From: Clostridium guangxiense
GTDB taxonomy: Bacteria > Bacillota > Clostridia > Clostridiales > Clostridiaceae
NCBI RefSeq assembly: GCF_021043395.1
Contig: NZ_JAJNKE010000033.1
Location: 1 to 48,295, forward strand
Direction: 5' to 3'
Length of the DNA stretch: 48,295 nucleotides
The translations under genes and the position numbers were made by a program. Below the pieces are notes generated by a model. It saw nothing but the letters and a program-made list of their open reading frames with translations, was not told the DNA's origin and did no database searches. Shown here in pieces: positions 15,976-25,078 of the stretch (position 1 is the stretch's first letter; every line of letters starts with the position of its first letter).

Positions 15976-17391
15976 ATGAACATTTTTAGAAAGAAGTCTT
16001 TAGAAAGCATGCTTAATAGTGCAGAAAAGACACATCTTATAAAAAGCCTTAAGGCAAAAGATATAGCAGCTTTAGGAATAGGTGCAGTTGTTGGTGTTGG
16101 TATATTTGTTGCAACAGGTACAGGTGCACATATGGCAGGACCAGCCATAATAATTTCATTTGTTTTGGCAGCTATAGTAGCATGCTTATGTGGATTAAGT
16201 TATTGTGAACTTGCCACTATGTTTCCAGTAGCGGGCAGCACATATTCATATGCATATATAACCTTTGGAGAATTTGTAGCAATGATAATAGGCTGGTGTT
16301 TAACGGCAGAATATCTAGTGGCATGTAGCGCTGTTGCATCTGGTTGGTCAGGAACTTTAATTGGAATATTAAAGAATGTGGGAATAAATCTTCCTCACAG
16401 CATTATTACATCACCAAGTAAAGGTGGAATCCTAGATCTACCAGCTGTGCTTATAACTTTAGCTTTAACGTATATGTTATATTATGGAATGAAAGAAAGT
16501 TCCCGTGTAAATAATATAATTGTAGGTATTAAAATACTTATAATTCTTTTGTTTTTAGCATTGGGCGCATCGCATATTAATGTTACAAATTATAAACCAT
16601 TTATGCCATTTGGTTTTAAAGGAGTTTTTCTTGGGGCATCAACAGTATTTTTCTCCTATATAGGGTTTGATGCAATTTCAACTACAGCAGAAGAAGCTGA
16701 AAATCCAAGCAGAGACGTATCAAGAGGACTTATAATCTGTCTTATAGTTGTAAGCTTATTATACATATCAGTTGCGTTTGTTCTTACTGGTATGGTTCCA
16801 TACAAAGAGATAATATCAGAAAATGCAGTTCCAGGTGCGCTTGCAAGAGTAGGAATTAGATGGGGATCAGCATTAGTTGGTGTTGGAGCTATTTTAGGTA
16901 TGATTTCAACAATGATAGCAGTTCTTTATGGTCAAATAAGAGTGTTTATGGTTATGTCAAGAGATGGACTTATTCCAAAAGTTATTTCAAAAATCCATCC
17001 AAAACATAATACACCATATGTAGCCACTTTGTTAACAGGTATTACAGCAGCTATAATAGCTGGAGTTTTGCCACTTGATATTATTGTTGAATTCTTAAGT
17101 GTTGGCACTCTTTTAAGTTTTTCAACTGTATCACTTGCCGTTGTTGTGCTTAGAAAGACGATGCCTAATTTTGAAAGAAAATTTAAGTGCCCAGGGGTTC
17201 CATTTACTCCTATAATAACATTGATAGCTTGTATAGCATTGCTTACAACATTAAGGCCTATAACCTGGCTTGGATTTGTTATATGGCTGAGCATTGGATT
17301 GATAATATACTTTACTTATGGAGTGCGTCATAGTGTACTTCAAAATCAAACTAAAGAAATGGAAGAAAATTTAAAGGAAAATTATAAATAG
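15976..17391 (+). CDS. APC-family amino acid permease (471 aa)
   Basis: Twelve-helix amino acid:cation symporter or exchanger of the APC family, in the cationic amino acid transporter (CAT/YfnA-like) branch. Features seen: KAKDIAALGIGAVVGVGIFVAT in helix 1 (the GVGIF loop binds the amino acid backbone), AGPAIIISF, FFSYIGFDAISTTAEEAENP in helix 6-7, and RDGLIPKVISKIHPKHNTPY. ATG 15976 follows AAGGAGG; an in-frame TTG further upstream has no ribosome site. It stands as its own transcript between two terminators. Its placement next to a PucR regulator, a second permease and a GabT-like aminotransferase suggests import of an amino compound such as GABA or an amino acid; not provable from sequence. 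Confidence 0.92.
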   Translation: MNIFRKKSLESMLNSAEKTHLIKSLKAKDIAALGIGAVVGVGIFVATGTGAHMAGPAIIISFVLAAIVACLCGLSYCELATMFPVAGSTYSYAYITFGEFVAMIIGWCLTAEYLVACSAVASGWSGTLIGILKNVGINLPHSIITSPSKGGILDLPAVLITLALTYMLYYGMKESSRVNNIIVGIKILIILLFLALGASHINVTNYKPFMPFGFKGVFLGASTVFFSYIGFDAISTTAEEAENPSRDVSRGLIICLIVVSLLYISVAFVLTGMVPYKEIISENAVPGALARVGIRWGSALVGVGAILGMISTMIAVLYGQIRVFMVMSRDGLIPKVISKIHPKHNTPYVATLLTGITAAIIAGVLPLDIIVEFLSVGTLLSFSTVSLAVVVLRKTMPNFERKFKCPGVPFTPIITLIACIALLTTLRPITWLGFVIWLSIGLIIYFTYGVRHSVLQNQTKEMEENLKENYK

Positions 17392-17421
17392 ATAAGACTT
17401 TATGCCTTATCTATTTTTTTG
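17386..17421 (+). terminator. Intrinsic terminator overlapping the permease stop codon
   Basis: ATAGATAAG (17388-17396) and CTTATCTAT (17406-17414) pair, followed by seven T. The stem includes the TAG stop of the APC permease. Confidence 0.88.
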
Positions 17422-17483
17422 CTATAAATTATAATAAATTATCAATTTTTATTGATTATTAATAACAAAATGTTAACAAAATA

Positions 17484-17512
17484 TTGACAAATATGATGAT
17501 TATAAATATAAT
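17484..17512 (+). promoter_or_regulatory. Consensus promoter of the PucR-type gene
   Basis: TTGACA (17484-17489) and TATAAT (17507-17512) are separated by exactly 17 bases, both perfect consensus hexamers. The start point would be near 17519, giving a leader of about 95 bases. Confidence 0.8.
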
Positions 17513-17612
17513 TTAAATATTAAGAATATTATTTACAAATAAATTTCGAAATTTCAAATGGTCAATCTTTAGTAATGCATATCATATTTAAACTGTGATA
17601 GGGGGCTGTATC

Positions 17613-18845
17613 ATGGTAGTAACTTGTGGTAACATGTTAAAATTACCTTCTCTTGAAAAAATGAAAGTTGTAGCAGGAGAAAAAGGATTAAATAGAATTA
17701 TTCGATGGGTTCATGTTATGGAATATCCAGAATATTCAAAATGGCTTAACGGCGGAGAACTTATTTTATTTTCTGGAGTGTCTATTGAAAATGATGTAGA
17801 TAAATTTATAAATTTTGTAAGGGACATAAATTCTAAAAATGTTTCTGGACTTGCAGTTAATATTGGACCGTATATTAAAAAAACACCAAAGGAAGTTATA
17901 GAACTGGCTAATTCACTTGGATTCCCAATATTTGAATTTCCATTTCAAATGAAGTTTATAGATGTAAGTCAAAGTATATGTAAAGCAATTTTTATGAATA
18001 AGATAGAACAGCAGTCTAGAGATAATTTTATGAAAGATATTATCTTAAGAGGAGTAGTCTTCACGGAGGAGATTTTGGAAAGAGCTATTTCGTATGGATA
18101 CAACCCAGATGAAAAGTACTATTCCTTTGTTATAAATCTTGAAAACTTTAATGAACTTACAATTAGAGATGGAGTTCATAATGGTGAAAAAATGCTTCAA
18201 ATTAAACAACATGTGGAACAAATAGTAATGAGTGTGCTTAATAAAAGAGGAAAAAAGCCAATTCAAATAACGGAAGATAGTTCTATTATATTGATGGTTC
18301 CTGAGGGTAATAATAATTCTTATGAAAATTCAGTTGAAGAAATCGGGGAAGAAATAATTGAAAATATAAATGTTGCCATTGATAAATTAACTGTGAATAT
18401 TGGCATAGGTGGATTATGGAATGAGCTTAAGGATTTTAAAAAAAGTGTCGGTGATGCCCATAGAGTACTTAGACTTTTAAAATCTAATGGACTTAAAAAT
18501 GCTGTGAGGTATTATGAAAATGTTGGTGTTTATAAATTATTTTTCGAGATAAATAACCAAAGTGAGATGGAAAAGTTTTATTTAAATTCATTAAAAAATT
18601 TAATGGAGTATGACAATAAAAATGCTACAGAGCTTATAGAAACCCTTGAAGCTTATATAGATGAAGGAGGAAATTTAAATAGAACATCTGAAAAGCTTTT
18701 TATCCATAAGAATACTTTGAAATACAGAATTAAAAGAATTGAAGATATTTCAAAGTGTGATCTGAAAGATGTTAATGAGTTATTTGATTTTTATATTTCA
18801 TTTAAAATAGAAAAGTTCTTAAAAATGAATCATTTCAACAGTTGA
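17613..18845 (+). CDS. PucR-family transcriptional regulator (410 aa)
   Basis: DNA-binding regulator. The N-terminal PucR-like domain spans about residues 1-125 (MLKLPSLEKMKVVAGEKG, GGELILFSG, PIFEFPF). A middle GGDEF-like/CdaR region follows, and the C-terminal PucR helix-turn-helix contains EAYIDEGGNLNRTSEKLFIH and NTLKYRIKRIEDI. Family members control purine degradation (PucR), sugar-acid use (CdaR) or GABA use. ATG 17613 sits 7-8 bases after AGGGGG; the frame opens earlier at GTG 17595 without a ribosome site. It lies between two APC permease genes and ahead of a GabT-like gene, so it probably controls those. A terminator overlaps its 3' end. Confidence 0.92.
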   Translation: MVVTCGNMLKLPSLEKMKVVAGEKGLNRIIRWVHVMEYPEYSKWLNGGELILFSGVSIENDVDKFINFVRDINSKNVSGLAVNIGPYIKKTPKEVIELANSLGFPIFEFPFQMKFIDVSQSICKAIFMNKIEQQSRDNFMKDIILRGVVFTEEILERAISYGYNPDEKYYSFVINLENFNELTIRDGVHNGEKMLQIKQHVEQIVMSVLNKRGKKPIQITEDSSIILMVPEGNNNSYENSVEEIGEEIIENINVAIDKLTVNIGIGGLWNELKDFKKSVGDAHRVLRLLKSNGLKNAVRYYENVGVYKLFFEINNQSEMEKFYLNSLKNLMEYDNKNATELIETLEAYIDEGGNLNRTSEKLFIHKNTLKYRIKRIEDISKCDLKDVNELFDFYISFKIEKFLKMNHFNS

Positions 18846-18868
18846 GGTTGAAATGATTCATTTTTTTA
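18824..18868 (+). terminator. Intrinsic terminator overlapping the PucR-type gene end
   Basis: AATGAATCATTTCAAC (18824-18839) and GTTGAAATGATTCATT (18847-18862) form a perfect 16-bp stem with a seven-base loop, followed by a T-run. The stop codon lies in the loop. Confidence 0.95.
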
Positions 18869-19079
18869 TTCCTTTGAAACAAAATTACGTATGTATATTT
18901 GTCCAAAATGAATATATAAAATTAATTTAAAATATGATAAATTATATATAACATTATTAATAAATCATTAATAAAATACAAATAAAAATAATATATTGGC
19001 AATAACAAATGAAAAAAATTAATAATATTTCAAAAGGCGAAATTGATAATCATATATGTAAAATTGGAGGTAGTGAATT

Positions 19080-20468
19080 ATGGAAAAGTTAAAAAAAGAT
19101 AACCTAAGCATAATTGAAACCGTAGCTCTATCAGTTGCAATTATAGCACCTACAGCATCAATGTCACTTAATATATCATTAATGGCTAAAACGGCTGAGT
19201 TTTCTTCCCCACTTGTTTTTTTAATTTCAACTATTATTGTGGGAATTGTAGCTTATTCGGTCATTAAGTTTAATCAATATATATCTACTGCTGGATCACT
19301 TTATACTTTTACAAAAGAAGCACTGGGCAGAAGAATGGGTTTTATATCAGGCTGGTCACTTTTATTTGCTTATATGGCACTTGCAGCAGGTTGCAGTGCA
19401 GGAGCTGGAGCATTTACCTCTAAACTATTAGCTGTATTTGGAGTACAAATAGATTGGCTTCCATTATCAATAGTTCTTTCTATAGGTATGATATTTCTTG
19501 GAATTACAGATGCCAAAATAAGTACAAGAATAATGCTTGTTATGGAAGGAATGTCAATTTTACTAATATTAGTTTTATCAATTGTAATTATATTTAAAGT
19601 TGGTGTCACTAAGGGGTTAAGCATTACTCCTTTTAAACTAAATGGCGTTAAACCGTCGGCTATTGCTGGTACTTCAGTGCTTGCATTTTTATCCTTTATA
19701 GGCTTTGAAAGTGCATCTAGTTTAGGAGAAGAAACAAAAAATCCTCGTAAGTACATCCCTATAGCTATAGGAAGTGCAGTATTTTTAACTGGAGTTTTTT
19801 ACTTATTATCAAGTTATGCTCAAGTCATAGGCTTTGGATTAGATGCAAAAGGTCTTAAAGCAATAACATCGTCTACACTTCCACTTTCAGATTTAGCGCG
19901 TAAATATGCATTTAAAAGTTTTGGAACTCTTTTAATTTTATCTGGATCACTTTCATTTTTCTCTTGTGCTCTTGGTGCTGTATGTGCAGCTGCAAGGATG
20001 TTATTTTCAATGAGTAGAGATGGATTAATGCATAAAAGTATGAAAAAAGTTCATAACAAATATAACACACCTTATTTTGCTCTTATATTTATAATTGTTG
20101 TTAATGTGATAGCTCAAGCAGCTTTATTTAATAAAGATGGTATTGATGTATTTGGGTATTATGCAACAATTGGTTCACTTGCAATATTAGTATCGTATAT
20201 ATTCACAAGTGCTGGTGCAATAGTTTATTTTACAAAAAATAAAGTTTGGAACAAGTTAAATTTATTGATCCCAGTTTTCGGAATTATATCACTTATATAT
20301 GTGCTGTGGTCAAGCATTTATCCTGTCCCTGAATTTCCACAAAACTTATTTCCTTATATAGTTCTAGGATGGATTGGACTAGGTGTTATATTAAGTAAAA
20401 TGTTTGCTAAGAAAAACTTATACGTTCAAACCAACAAAGAAGATATTTTTATTGAAAATGCTAATTAA
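19080..20468 (+). CDS. APC-family amino acid permease (462 aa)
   Basis: Second APC permease, only distantly like the first. Features: SIIETVALSVAIIAPTASMS in helix 1 (with IAPTA in place of GVGIF), SGWSLLFAYMALAAG, a helix 6 segment FLSFIGFESASSLGEETKNP, and RDGLMHKSMKKVHNKYNTP. The 462-aa length and about 12 helices are normal. GGAGG lies 9 bases before the ATG. The aminotransferase gene begins 47 bases after its stop with no terminator between, so the two are co-transcribed. This makes it the likely importer of the aminotransferase substrate, such as GABA, beta-alanine or a related omega-amino acid; inferred from context. Confidence 0.92.
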   Translation: MEKLKKDNLSIIETVALSVAIIAPTASMSLNISLMAKTAEFSSPLVFLISTIIVGIVAYSVIKFNQYISTAGSLYTFTKEALGRRMGFISGWSLLFAYMALAAGCSAGAGAFTSKLLAVFGVQIDWLPLSIVLSIGMIFLGITDAKISTRIMLVMEGMSILLILVLSIVIIFKVGVTKGLSITPFKLNGVKPSAIAGTSVLAFLSFIGFESASSLGEETKNPRKYIPIAIGSAVFLTGVFYLLSSYAQVIGFGLDAKGLKAITSSTLPLSDLARKYAFKSFGTLLILSGSLSFFSCALGAVCAAARMLFSMSRDGLMHKSMKKVHNKYNTPYFALIFIIVVNVIAQAALFNKDGIDVFGYYATIGSLAILVSYIFTSAGAIVYFTKNKVWNKLNLLIPVFGIISLIYVLWSSIYPVPEFPQNLFPYIVLGWIGLGVILSKMFAKKNLYVQTNKEDIFIENAN

Positions 20469-20515
20469 TTAAAAATTTAAGATATATTTAAATTAAAATA
20501 CTGGAGGTATTTATA

Positions 20516-21856
20516 ATGATAAGAGAGTCAAATGCAAAAATTATTACTCAAGTTCCAGGACCTAAATCTCAGGAGCTCACTAAAAAAAGAGAAAGGTACG
20601 TTGCAAAAGGGGTTAGCAGCAGTACACCTGTATTTATAGATGAAGCTAAAGGGGCACTCATAAAAGATGTAGATGGAAATGTATTTGTAGACTTTGCTGG
20701 TGCAATAGGTGTTCAAAATATTGGACATAAAGATGAAGAAGTAGTTGAAGCTATAAAAGCACAGCTTGATAAATATATTCATCCAAGTTTTCATGTAAAT
20801 ATGTATGAACCATATGTAGATTTAGCAGAAAAACTTACTGAGATTACACCTGGAGATTATTCTAAAAAGGCAATGTTTGCAAATAGTGGAGCTGAAGCAG
20901 TTGAAAATGCTATTAAAATAGCCAGAGCATATACTAAAAAACAAGGCATTATTTCTCTTCAAGGTTCATTTCATGGTAGAACAAATATGACGATGTCAAT
21001 AACAAGTAAATATAAGCCATATAAAAGTGGATTTGGTCCTTTTGTATCAGAAACTTATAAAACTGATGCTGCATACTGTTATAGATGTCCATTAGGCTGT
21101 AAATATCCAAGCTGCCAGATTGCTTGTGCAGAGAAGCTTAGAACTATGCTTAAGACTGTTATTTCACCTGATATGATTGCTTGCCTTATTGCAGAACCTG
21201 TTCAAGGTGAAGGAGGGTTTGTTGTTCCACCAAAAGAATATTTTAAAACGCTTCAAGAAATCTGCAATGAAAATAATATAGTATTTATTGTAGATGAAGT
21301 GCAAGCAGGTTTTGCAAGAACAGGAAAAACCTTTGCACATGAGAATTTTGACGTTGAAGCTGACCTTATAACTATGTCAAAGTCTATAGCAAATGGAGTA
21401 CCACTAAGTGCTGTAGTAGGAAAAGCAGAAATAATGGATGCGGCTTGCGTTGGTGGTATAGGAGGAACTTATGGTGGAAGTCCTCTTGGCTGTGTGGCTG
21501 CACTTAAGGTTATAGAAAAAATAGAAAAAGAAGATTTAAATTCAAAATCTCTTGAGATGGGTAATTATATAATGAAGAGATTAAATGAAATGAAAGAAAA
21601 GTATAATGTTATTGGCGATGTAAGAGGTCTTGGAGCTATGATAGGTTTGGAGTTCGTTAAAGATAGGGATACAAAAGAACCTTATGGTGAAATAGTTAAA
21701 AAAGTAATTAAATATTGTTTTGAGCATGGTGTAATATTCCTCAATGCCGGATTATTTGGCAATGTAATTCGTTTCTTACCACCTCTTGTAATGACTAAAG
21801 AGCAGCTCGAGTATGGACTTAATACTTTGGATGATGCAATAAACGCTTCTATTTAA
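20516..21856 (+). CDS. gabT: 4-aminobutyrate aminotransferase-like class III transaminase (446 aa)
   Basis: PLP-dependent class III aminotransferase, probably moving the amino group of GABA or a similar omega-amino acid to 2-oxoglutarate. Seen: FANSGAEAVENAIK (phosphate-binding region), FHGRT, IAEPVQGEGG, IVDEVQAGFARTG with the PLP-nitrogen aspartate D260, and TMSKSIANG with Schiff-base lysine K289. A five-cysteine stretch, C188, C191, C195, C200 and C204, lies between the FHGR and AEP motifs, a feature of this GabT group. Length is typical. It follows the second APC permease in one transcript and is closed by a strong terminator. Beta-alanine or 5-aminovalerate specificity cannot be excluded. 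Confidence 0.88.
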   Translation: MIRESNAKIITQVPGPKSQELTKKRERYVAKGVSSSTPVFIDEAKGALIKDVDGNVFVDFAGAIGVQNIGHKDEEVVEAIKAQLDKYIHPSFHVNMYEPYVDLAEKLTEITPGDYSKKAMFANSGAEAVENAIKIARAYTKKQGIISLQGSFHGRTNMTMSITSKYKPYKSGFGPFVSETYKTDAAYCYRCPLGCKYPSCQIACAEKLRTMLKTVISPDMIACLIAEPVQGEGGFVVPPKEYFKTLQEICNENNIVFIVDEVQAGFARTGKTFAHENFDVEADLITMSKSIANGVPLSAVVGKAEIMDAACVGGIGGTYGGSPLGCVAALKVIEKIEKEDLNSKSLEMGNYIMKRLNEMKEKYNVIGDVRGLGAMIGLEFVKDRDTKEPYGEIVKKVIKYCFEHGVIFLNAGLFGNVIRFLPPLVMTKEQLEYGLNTLDDAINASI

Positions 21857-21921
21857 TAAATAAACTGTATTTTAAAAGAATATTGATAAAGTTTATGGCA
21901 TTAATTTAAAACAAAGCTTAT

Positions 21922-21961
21922 AAATAAAAGTGCTTTCTAAATTTAGAAAGCACTTTTATTT
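21922..21961. terminator. Bidirectional intrinsic terminator after gabT
   Basis: A perfect 40-base palindrome with 20-base arms: AAATAAAAGTGCTTTCTAAA and its complement, meeting without a loop, so the innermost pairs open in RNA. T-rich on both strands. Confidence 0.92.
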
Positions 21962-22058
21962 ACGAATGAACTTGAGAAAAATAATTTTATGGATATATAT
22001 TTCCTATTTTGATATAATAATTAAATATATATTTTATTTATAAAATGGAGGTAAAATA

Positions 22059-22577
22059 ATGAAAAATCCAATAGTTACAATTGAAATGGAAGATAAAAGT
22101 AAAATTGAAGTTGAATTATACCCAGATATGGCACCTAACACTGTAAATAATTTTATTTCTTTAATAAATAAAGAATTTTATAATGGTACTATATTTCATA
22201 GAGTTATTCCTGGATTTATGATTCAAGGTGGAGATCCTGAAGGAACAGGAATGGGTGGACCTGACTATTCTATAAAAGGTGAATTTTCTTCTAATGGTTT
22301 TAAAAACGACTTGAAACATGAAAAAGGAGTTATATCCATGGCAAGAACTTCATATCCTAATTCAGCAGGTTCTCAATTCTTTATAATGGCTGAGGATGCA
22401 CCACATCTTGATGGAGATTATGCTGCTTTTGGAAAAGTAATTTCTGGAATAGAGGAAGTGGATAAAATAGTTTCTGTAAAGAGAGATTATTCAGATAAGC
22501 CTTATGAAGATCAAAGAATAAAGAAAATAACTGTTGACACTTTTGGAAAAGATTATCCTGAACCTGAAAAAATGTAA
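22059..22577 (+). CDS. Cyclophilin-type peptidyl-prolyl cis-trans isomerase (172 aa)
   Basis: Cytoplasmic prolyl isomerase (no signal peptide) that assists protein folding. The cyclophilin fold is clear: APNTVNNFISLINKEFYNG, FHRVIPGFMIQGGDPEGTG with the catalytic arginine in FHRV, GVISMAR, NSAGSQFFI and LDGDYAAFGKVISG. The length matches small bacterial cyclophilins. GGAGG precedes the ATG. It is a single-gene transcript between two terminators. Confidence 0.96.
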   Translation: MKNPIVTIEMEDKSKIEVELYPDMAPNTVNNFISLINKEFYNGTIFHRVIPGFMIQGGDPEGTGMGGPDYSIKGEFSSNGFKNDLKHEKGVISMARTSYPNSAGSQFFIMAEDAPHLDGDYAAFGKVISGIEEVDKIVSVKRDYSDKPYEDQRIKKITVDTFGKDYPEPEKM

Positions 22578-22600
22578 TTTAGGTAAGCTATGTTTTAAAT

Positions 22601-22640
22601 AAAATAACTTCATGCTAGCTGCATGAAGTTATTTTAATCT
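22601..22640 (+). terminator. Intrinsic terminator between cyclophilin and cold-shock genes
   Basis: AAAATAACTTCATGC (22601-22615) and GCATGAAGTTATTTT (22621-22635) form a perfect 15-bp stem around TAGCT. The A- and T-rich edges let it work for both convergent genes. Confidence 0.92.
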
Positions 22641-22670
22641 TAATGTATATGGTTTATATATTAATGTAAA

Positions 22671-22874
22671 TTATAATTTTACAACATTAGCTGCTTGAAG
22701 TCCTTTTGCGCCTTCTTCAACATCAAATTGAACTTTATCGCCTTCATTAAGATTTTTTCTTCCAGTCATGCCTTGAATTGCAGTGTAATGAACAAATACG
22801 TCATTCTCTCCTTCAACTGCAATAAAACCATAGCCTTTTTCTGAATTAAACCATTTAACTGTTCCTGTTTTCAT
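22671..22874 (-). CDS. Cold-shock protein, CspA family (67 aa)
   Basis: Small nucleic-acid chaperone, a five-stranded beta barrel that melts RNA structure. RNP1 is KGYGFI (residues 13-18, the usual second aromatic position being Tyr rather than Phe) and RNP2 is VFVHY (26-30). The C-terminus [10 protein letters not shown] is standard. A strong AGGAGG precedes the ATG. A likely -10 (TATAAT on the minus strand, 22946-22951) gives a leader of about 65 bases, long enough for the usual cold-shock leader control, although no conserved cold box was identified. Confidence 0.97.
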   Translation of the reverse strand: MKTGTVKWFNSEKGYGFIAVEGENDVFVHYTAIQGMTGRKNLNEGDKVQFDVEEGAKGLQAANVVKL

Positions 22875-23272
22875 TATATCCTCCTAAAACGACACATAAT
22901 TATTGATATATTAACTATACATCTGTGTGCCCTAATTACAATTTTATTATAGCATAAAATTATACATAATAAAACTCTACCAATATTTATTACACGATAA
23001 TAGTAAACGACATAATTTTTCTATTTCACAATTTTATTATACAAATTTATCAATAATTCAAATATTATATAAAAACATGTAATAATATGTTATAATAAGC
23101 TTAATTTTTCTGCTAAATATTCGATATATAATTATATAATTAATAATATTAAAAAATATAATTAATTATATATATTTGAGTGAATTCATAAGAAATACAT
23201 TCAAAATGGAAAGGTTATATGCCCTTTCCATTTTGATTTTGATAAATTATACATAAAATAGGGGGCTAAGTT
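22875..23272. other. Divergent intergenic region, cold-shock gene / chemoreceptor
   Basis: This 398-base gap holds the cold-shock promoter region near 22946-22951 (minus strand), a very AT-rich middle without recognisable genes, and the hairpin at 23201-23236. GGGGG ahead of the chemoreceptor start lies at the right end. Confidence 0.6.
23201..23241 (+). terminator. Orphan terminator-like hairpin in the chemoreceptor leader
   Basis: TCAAAATGGAAAGG (23201-23214) and CCTTTCCATTTTGA (23223-23236) form a perfect 14-bp stem with an 8-base loop, followed by TTTTGAT. No plus-strand gene ends upstream; the previous gene on that side runs the other way. It therefore either attenuates the chemoreceptor transcript or ends a short unannotated RNA. 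Confidence 0.65.
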
Positions 23273-24967
23273 ATGAAAATAATGCTTAAAATTTTATTAT
23301 CTTTCATGTGTGTTGTTGTTTTAACTTGTATTGTAGGGGGATTTGGAATTGTCCAAGTTAAAAAAGTTAATTCCAATATAGGTAGAATCTACAACACGGA
23401 TATGAGTGGAAGCAATGCACTTAATGCACTAAAAAACAATATTGGGACAGCTAGGGTGGATATGCTTTTGCTTATGGATCCTAATAATGGTTATCAGGTT
23501 GACAAGCTAATTAAAGATATGGATACGCTTGAAAAAGAAAATAATCAGTTAGTAAAATATTATAAGCAAAATTTAATTACAAATGAAAATAAAAAATTAT
23601 TCGAAGGATTTGAACAGTATTTTGACGGATGGAAAACGACTAAGGTTCAGTGCGTTGACTATGTGAAAAATAAAGATTACAATGATGCTCAGGTTGAGTT
23701 TGAAAAAAATTCTGATTATTTATCGAGCATAATTGAAAATCTAGATAATGAAATAGAATTAAATACTAAACTAGCAAAGAAAGATTATAATAATAGCCAA
23801 TCTGAATTTGAAAAATCTGTTGTTTTTTGTATCATTATCATTATTATAAGCATGGTAGCTGCAACTGTGCTTGGGTTATTTCTTGCTAAAGATATACATA
23901 TAGCTTTAGAAAAAATAAGGAAATACGCTAAGCAGCTAGCAGATTTTAATTTTTCAACTCCTATAAAAGTAACTAGAAAAGACGAATTTGGCGAAGCAGG
24001 TAAGGATCTTAATAAAGCTCAGGAAAATGTAAGAAATCTAATAAAAACTATTATGTTAAACTCACAGGATATGAGTGCTGCTAGCGAGGAGCTTTCTGCA
24101 ACTTCTGAAGAATTGTCATCAAAGGCTGAAACTATAAATAATTCAGTAAATGACATAGCTTCTTTAGCAAGTGAGACAAGTAATGCTTCTCAAGAGATAA
24201 GTGCTGCAGTGGAAGAGATAAATGCAAATGTAAATCAGTTATCAGCTAGATCTGCGGATGGAAGTAAAAGTTCTAGTGATTCAAAGGAAAGAGCTATAAA
24301 TATAAAAAATGAAGGAGCAAAAACAATACAGGAAAGCAGAGAGATTTATGAAAAAAAGAGAGAAGATATAATAAAATCAATTGAAGATGGAAAAGTAGTT
24401 AATGATATTAAGAACTTAGCAGATGCTATTGCACAAATATCGGAGCAGACAAATTTGCTTGCGTTGAATGCAGCAATTGAGGCAGCAAGAGCTGGTGAGT
24501 ATGGTAAAGGCTTTTCAGTTGTGGCTGAAGAGGTAAGAAAACTTGCGGAACAATCTTCTGAATCAGTAAATGGAATTAATGAAACTATTGAGGAAGTTCA
24601 CGCAGCATTTAAAAATCTTGCTTCAAATAGTGAAGAAATATTAAAGTTTATGCACAACAATGTGAATAAAACCTTCGAAGCTTTTGATTATATTGGAAAT
24701 AAATATTATTCAGATGCTGAGTTTGTAAGCAAAATGTCTGATGAGATATCGGTAATGGCTCAAGAACTAACTAAGACAATAGGTCAGGTAAGTGAATCTA
24801 TGCAAAATGTTGCAAATGATCAGTATAAATCATCTGAGAATACTGAAGAAATAAGATCAAGTATAAAAGAAGTTGCAAGAGCTATAGAACAGGTAGCAGT
24901 AACATCTCAAGGTCAAGCAGAACTTGCTCAAAAGTTAAACGAAATGGTGTTGAAGTTCCAAATCTAA
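23273..24967 (+). CDS. Methyl-accepting chemotaxis protein (564 aa)
   Basis: Membrane chemoreceptor that controls the CheA kinase. Helix 1 (about residues 4-27) and helix 2 (about 184-206) flank an extracellular four-helix-bundle sensor of about 155 residues (4HB_MCP type). A HAMP domain follows (about 207-260), then a long cytoplasmic coiled coil. The conserved hairpin tip is [22 protein letters not shown], followed by [16 protein letters not shown]. The ATG follows AGGGGG. The sensed ligand is unknown. A terminator-like hairpin stands about 35 bases upstream. Confidence 0.95.
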   Translation: MKIMLKILLSFMCVVVLTCIVGGFGIVQVKKVNSNIGRIYNTDMSGSNALNALKNNIGTARVDMLLLMDPNNGYQVDKLIKDMDTLEKENNQLVKYYKQNLITNENKKLFEGFEQYFDGWKTTKVQCVDYVKNKDYNDAQVEFEKNSDYLSSIIENLDNEIELNTKLAKKDYNNSQSEFEKSVVFCIIIIIISMVAATVLGLFLAKDIHIALEKIRKYAKQLADFNFSTPIKVTRKDEFGEAGKDLNKAQENVRNLIKTIMLNSQDMSAASEELSATSEELSSKAETINNSVNDIASLASETSNASQEISAAVEEINANVNQLSARSADGSKSSSDSKERAINIKNEGAKTIQESREIYEKKREDIIKSIEDGKVVNDIKNLADAIAQISEQTNLLALNAAIEAARAGEYGKGFSVVAEEVRKLAEQSSESVNGINETIEEVHAAFKNLASNSEEILKFMHNNVNKTFEAFDYIGNKYYSDAEFVSKMSDEISVMAQELTKTIGQVSESMQNVANDQYKSSENTEEIRSSIKEVARAIEQVAVTSQGQAELAQKLNEMVLKFQI

Positions 24968-25034
24968 TCATATGCGAGGTTTGAACTAATTTAAGTAACT
25001 ATTTTTGTGCAGTATTCAAAGACTTTAGTTTAGG

Positions 25035-25077
25035 TGAAGTAAACAGTATTTTAATGTTCTAAAATACTGTTACTTCA
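25035..25077. terminator. Bidirectional terminator between convergent genes
   Basis: TGAAGTAAACAGTATTTTA (25035-25053) and TAAAATACTGTTACTTCA (25060-25077) pair with one bulged A. It lies between the chemoreceptor and the polyferredoxin gene, next to the latter's stop. Confidence 0.82.
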
Positions 25078-25078
25078 T

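Noticed and set aside
21922-21961. Perfect 40-base palindrome as a mobile element end or operator
   Set aside because: Position just after gabT and the A/T-rich edges make an intrinsic terminator the simpler reading.
25035-25077. GAAGTAA-containing inverted repeat as another family copy
   Set aside because: Only GAAGTAA matches; the core ATAAATCTAAG is absent and it is a normal bidirectional terminator.
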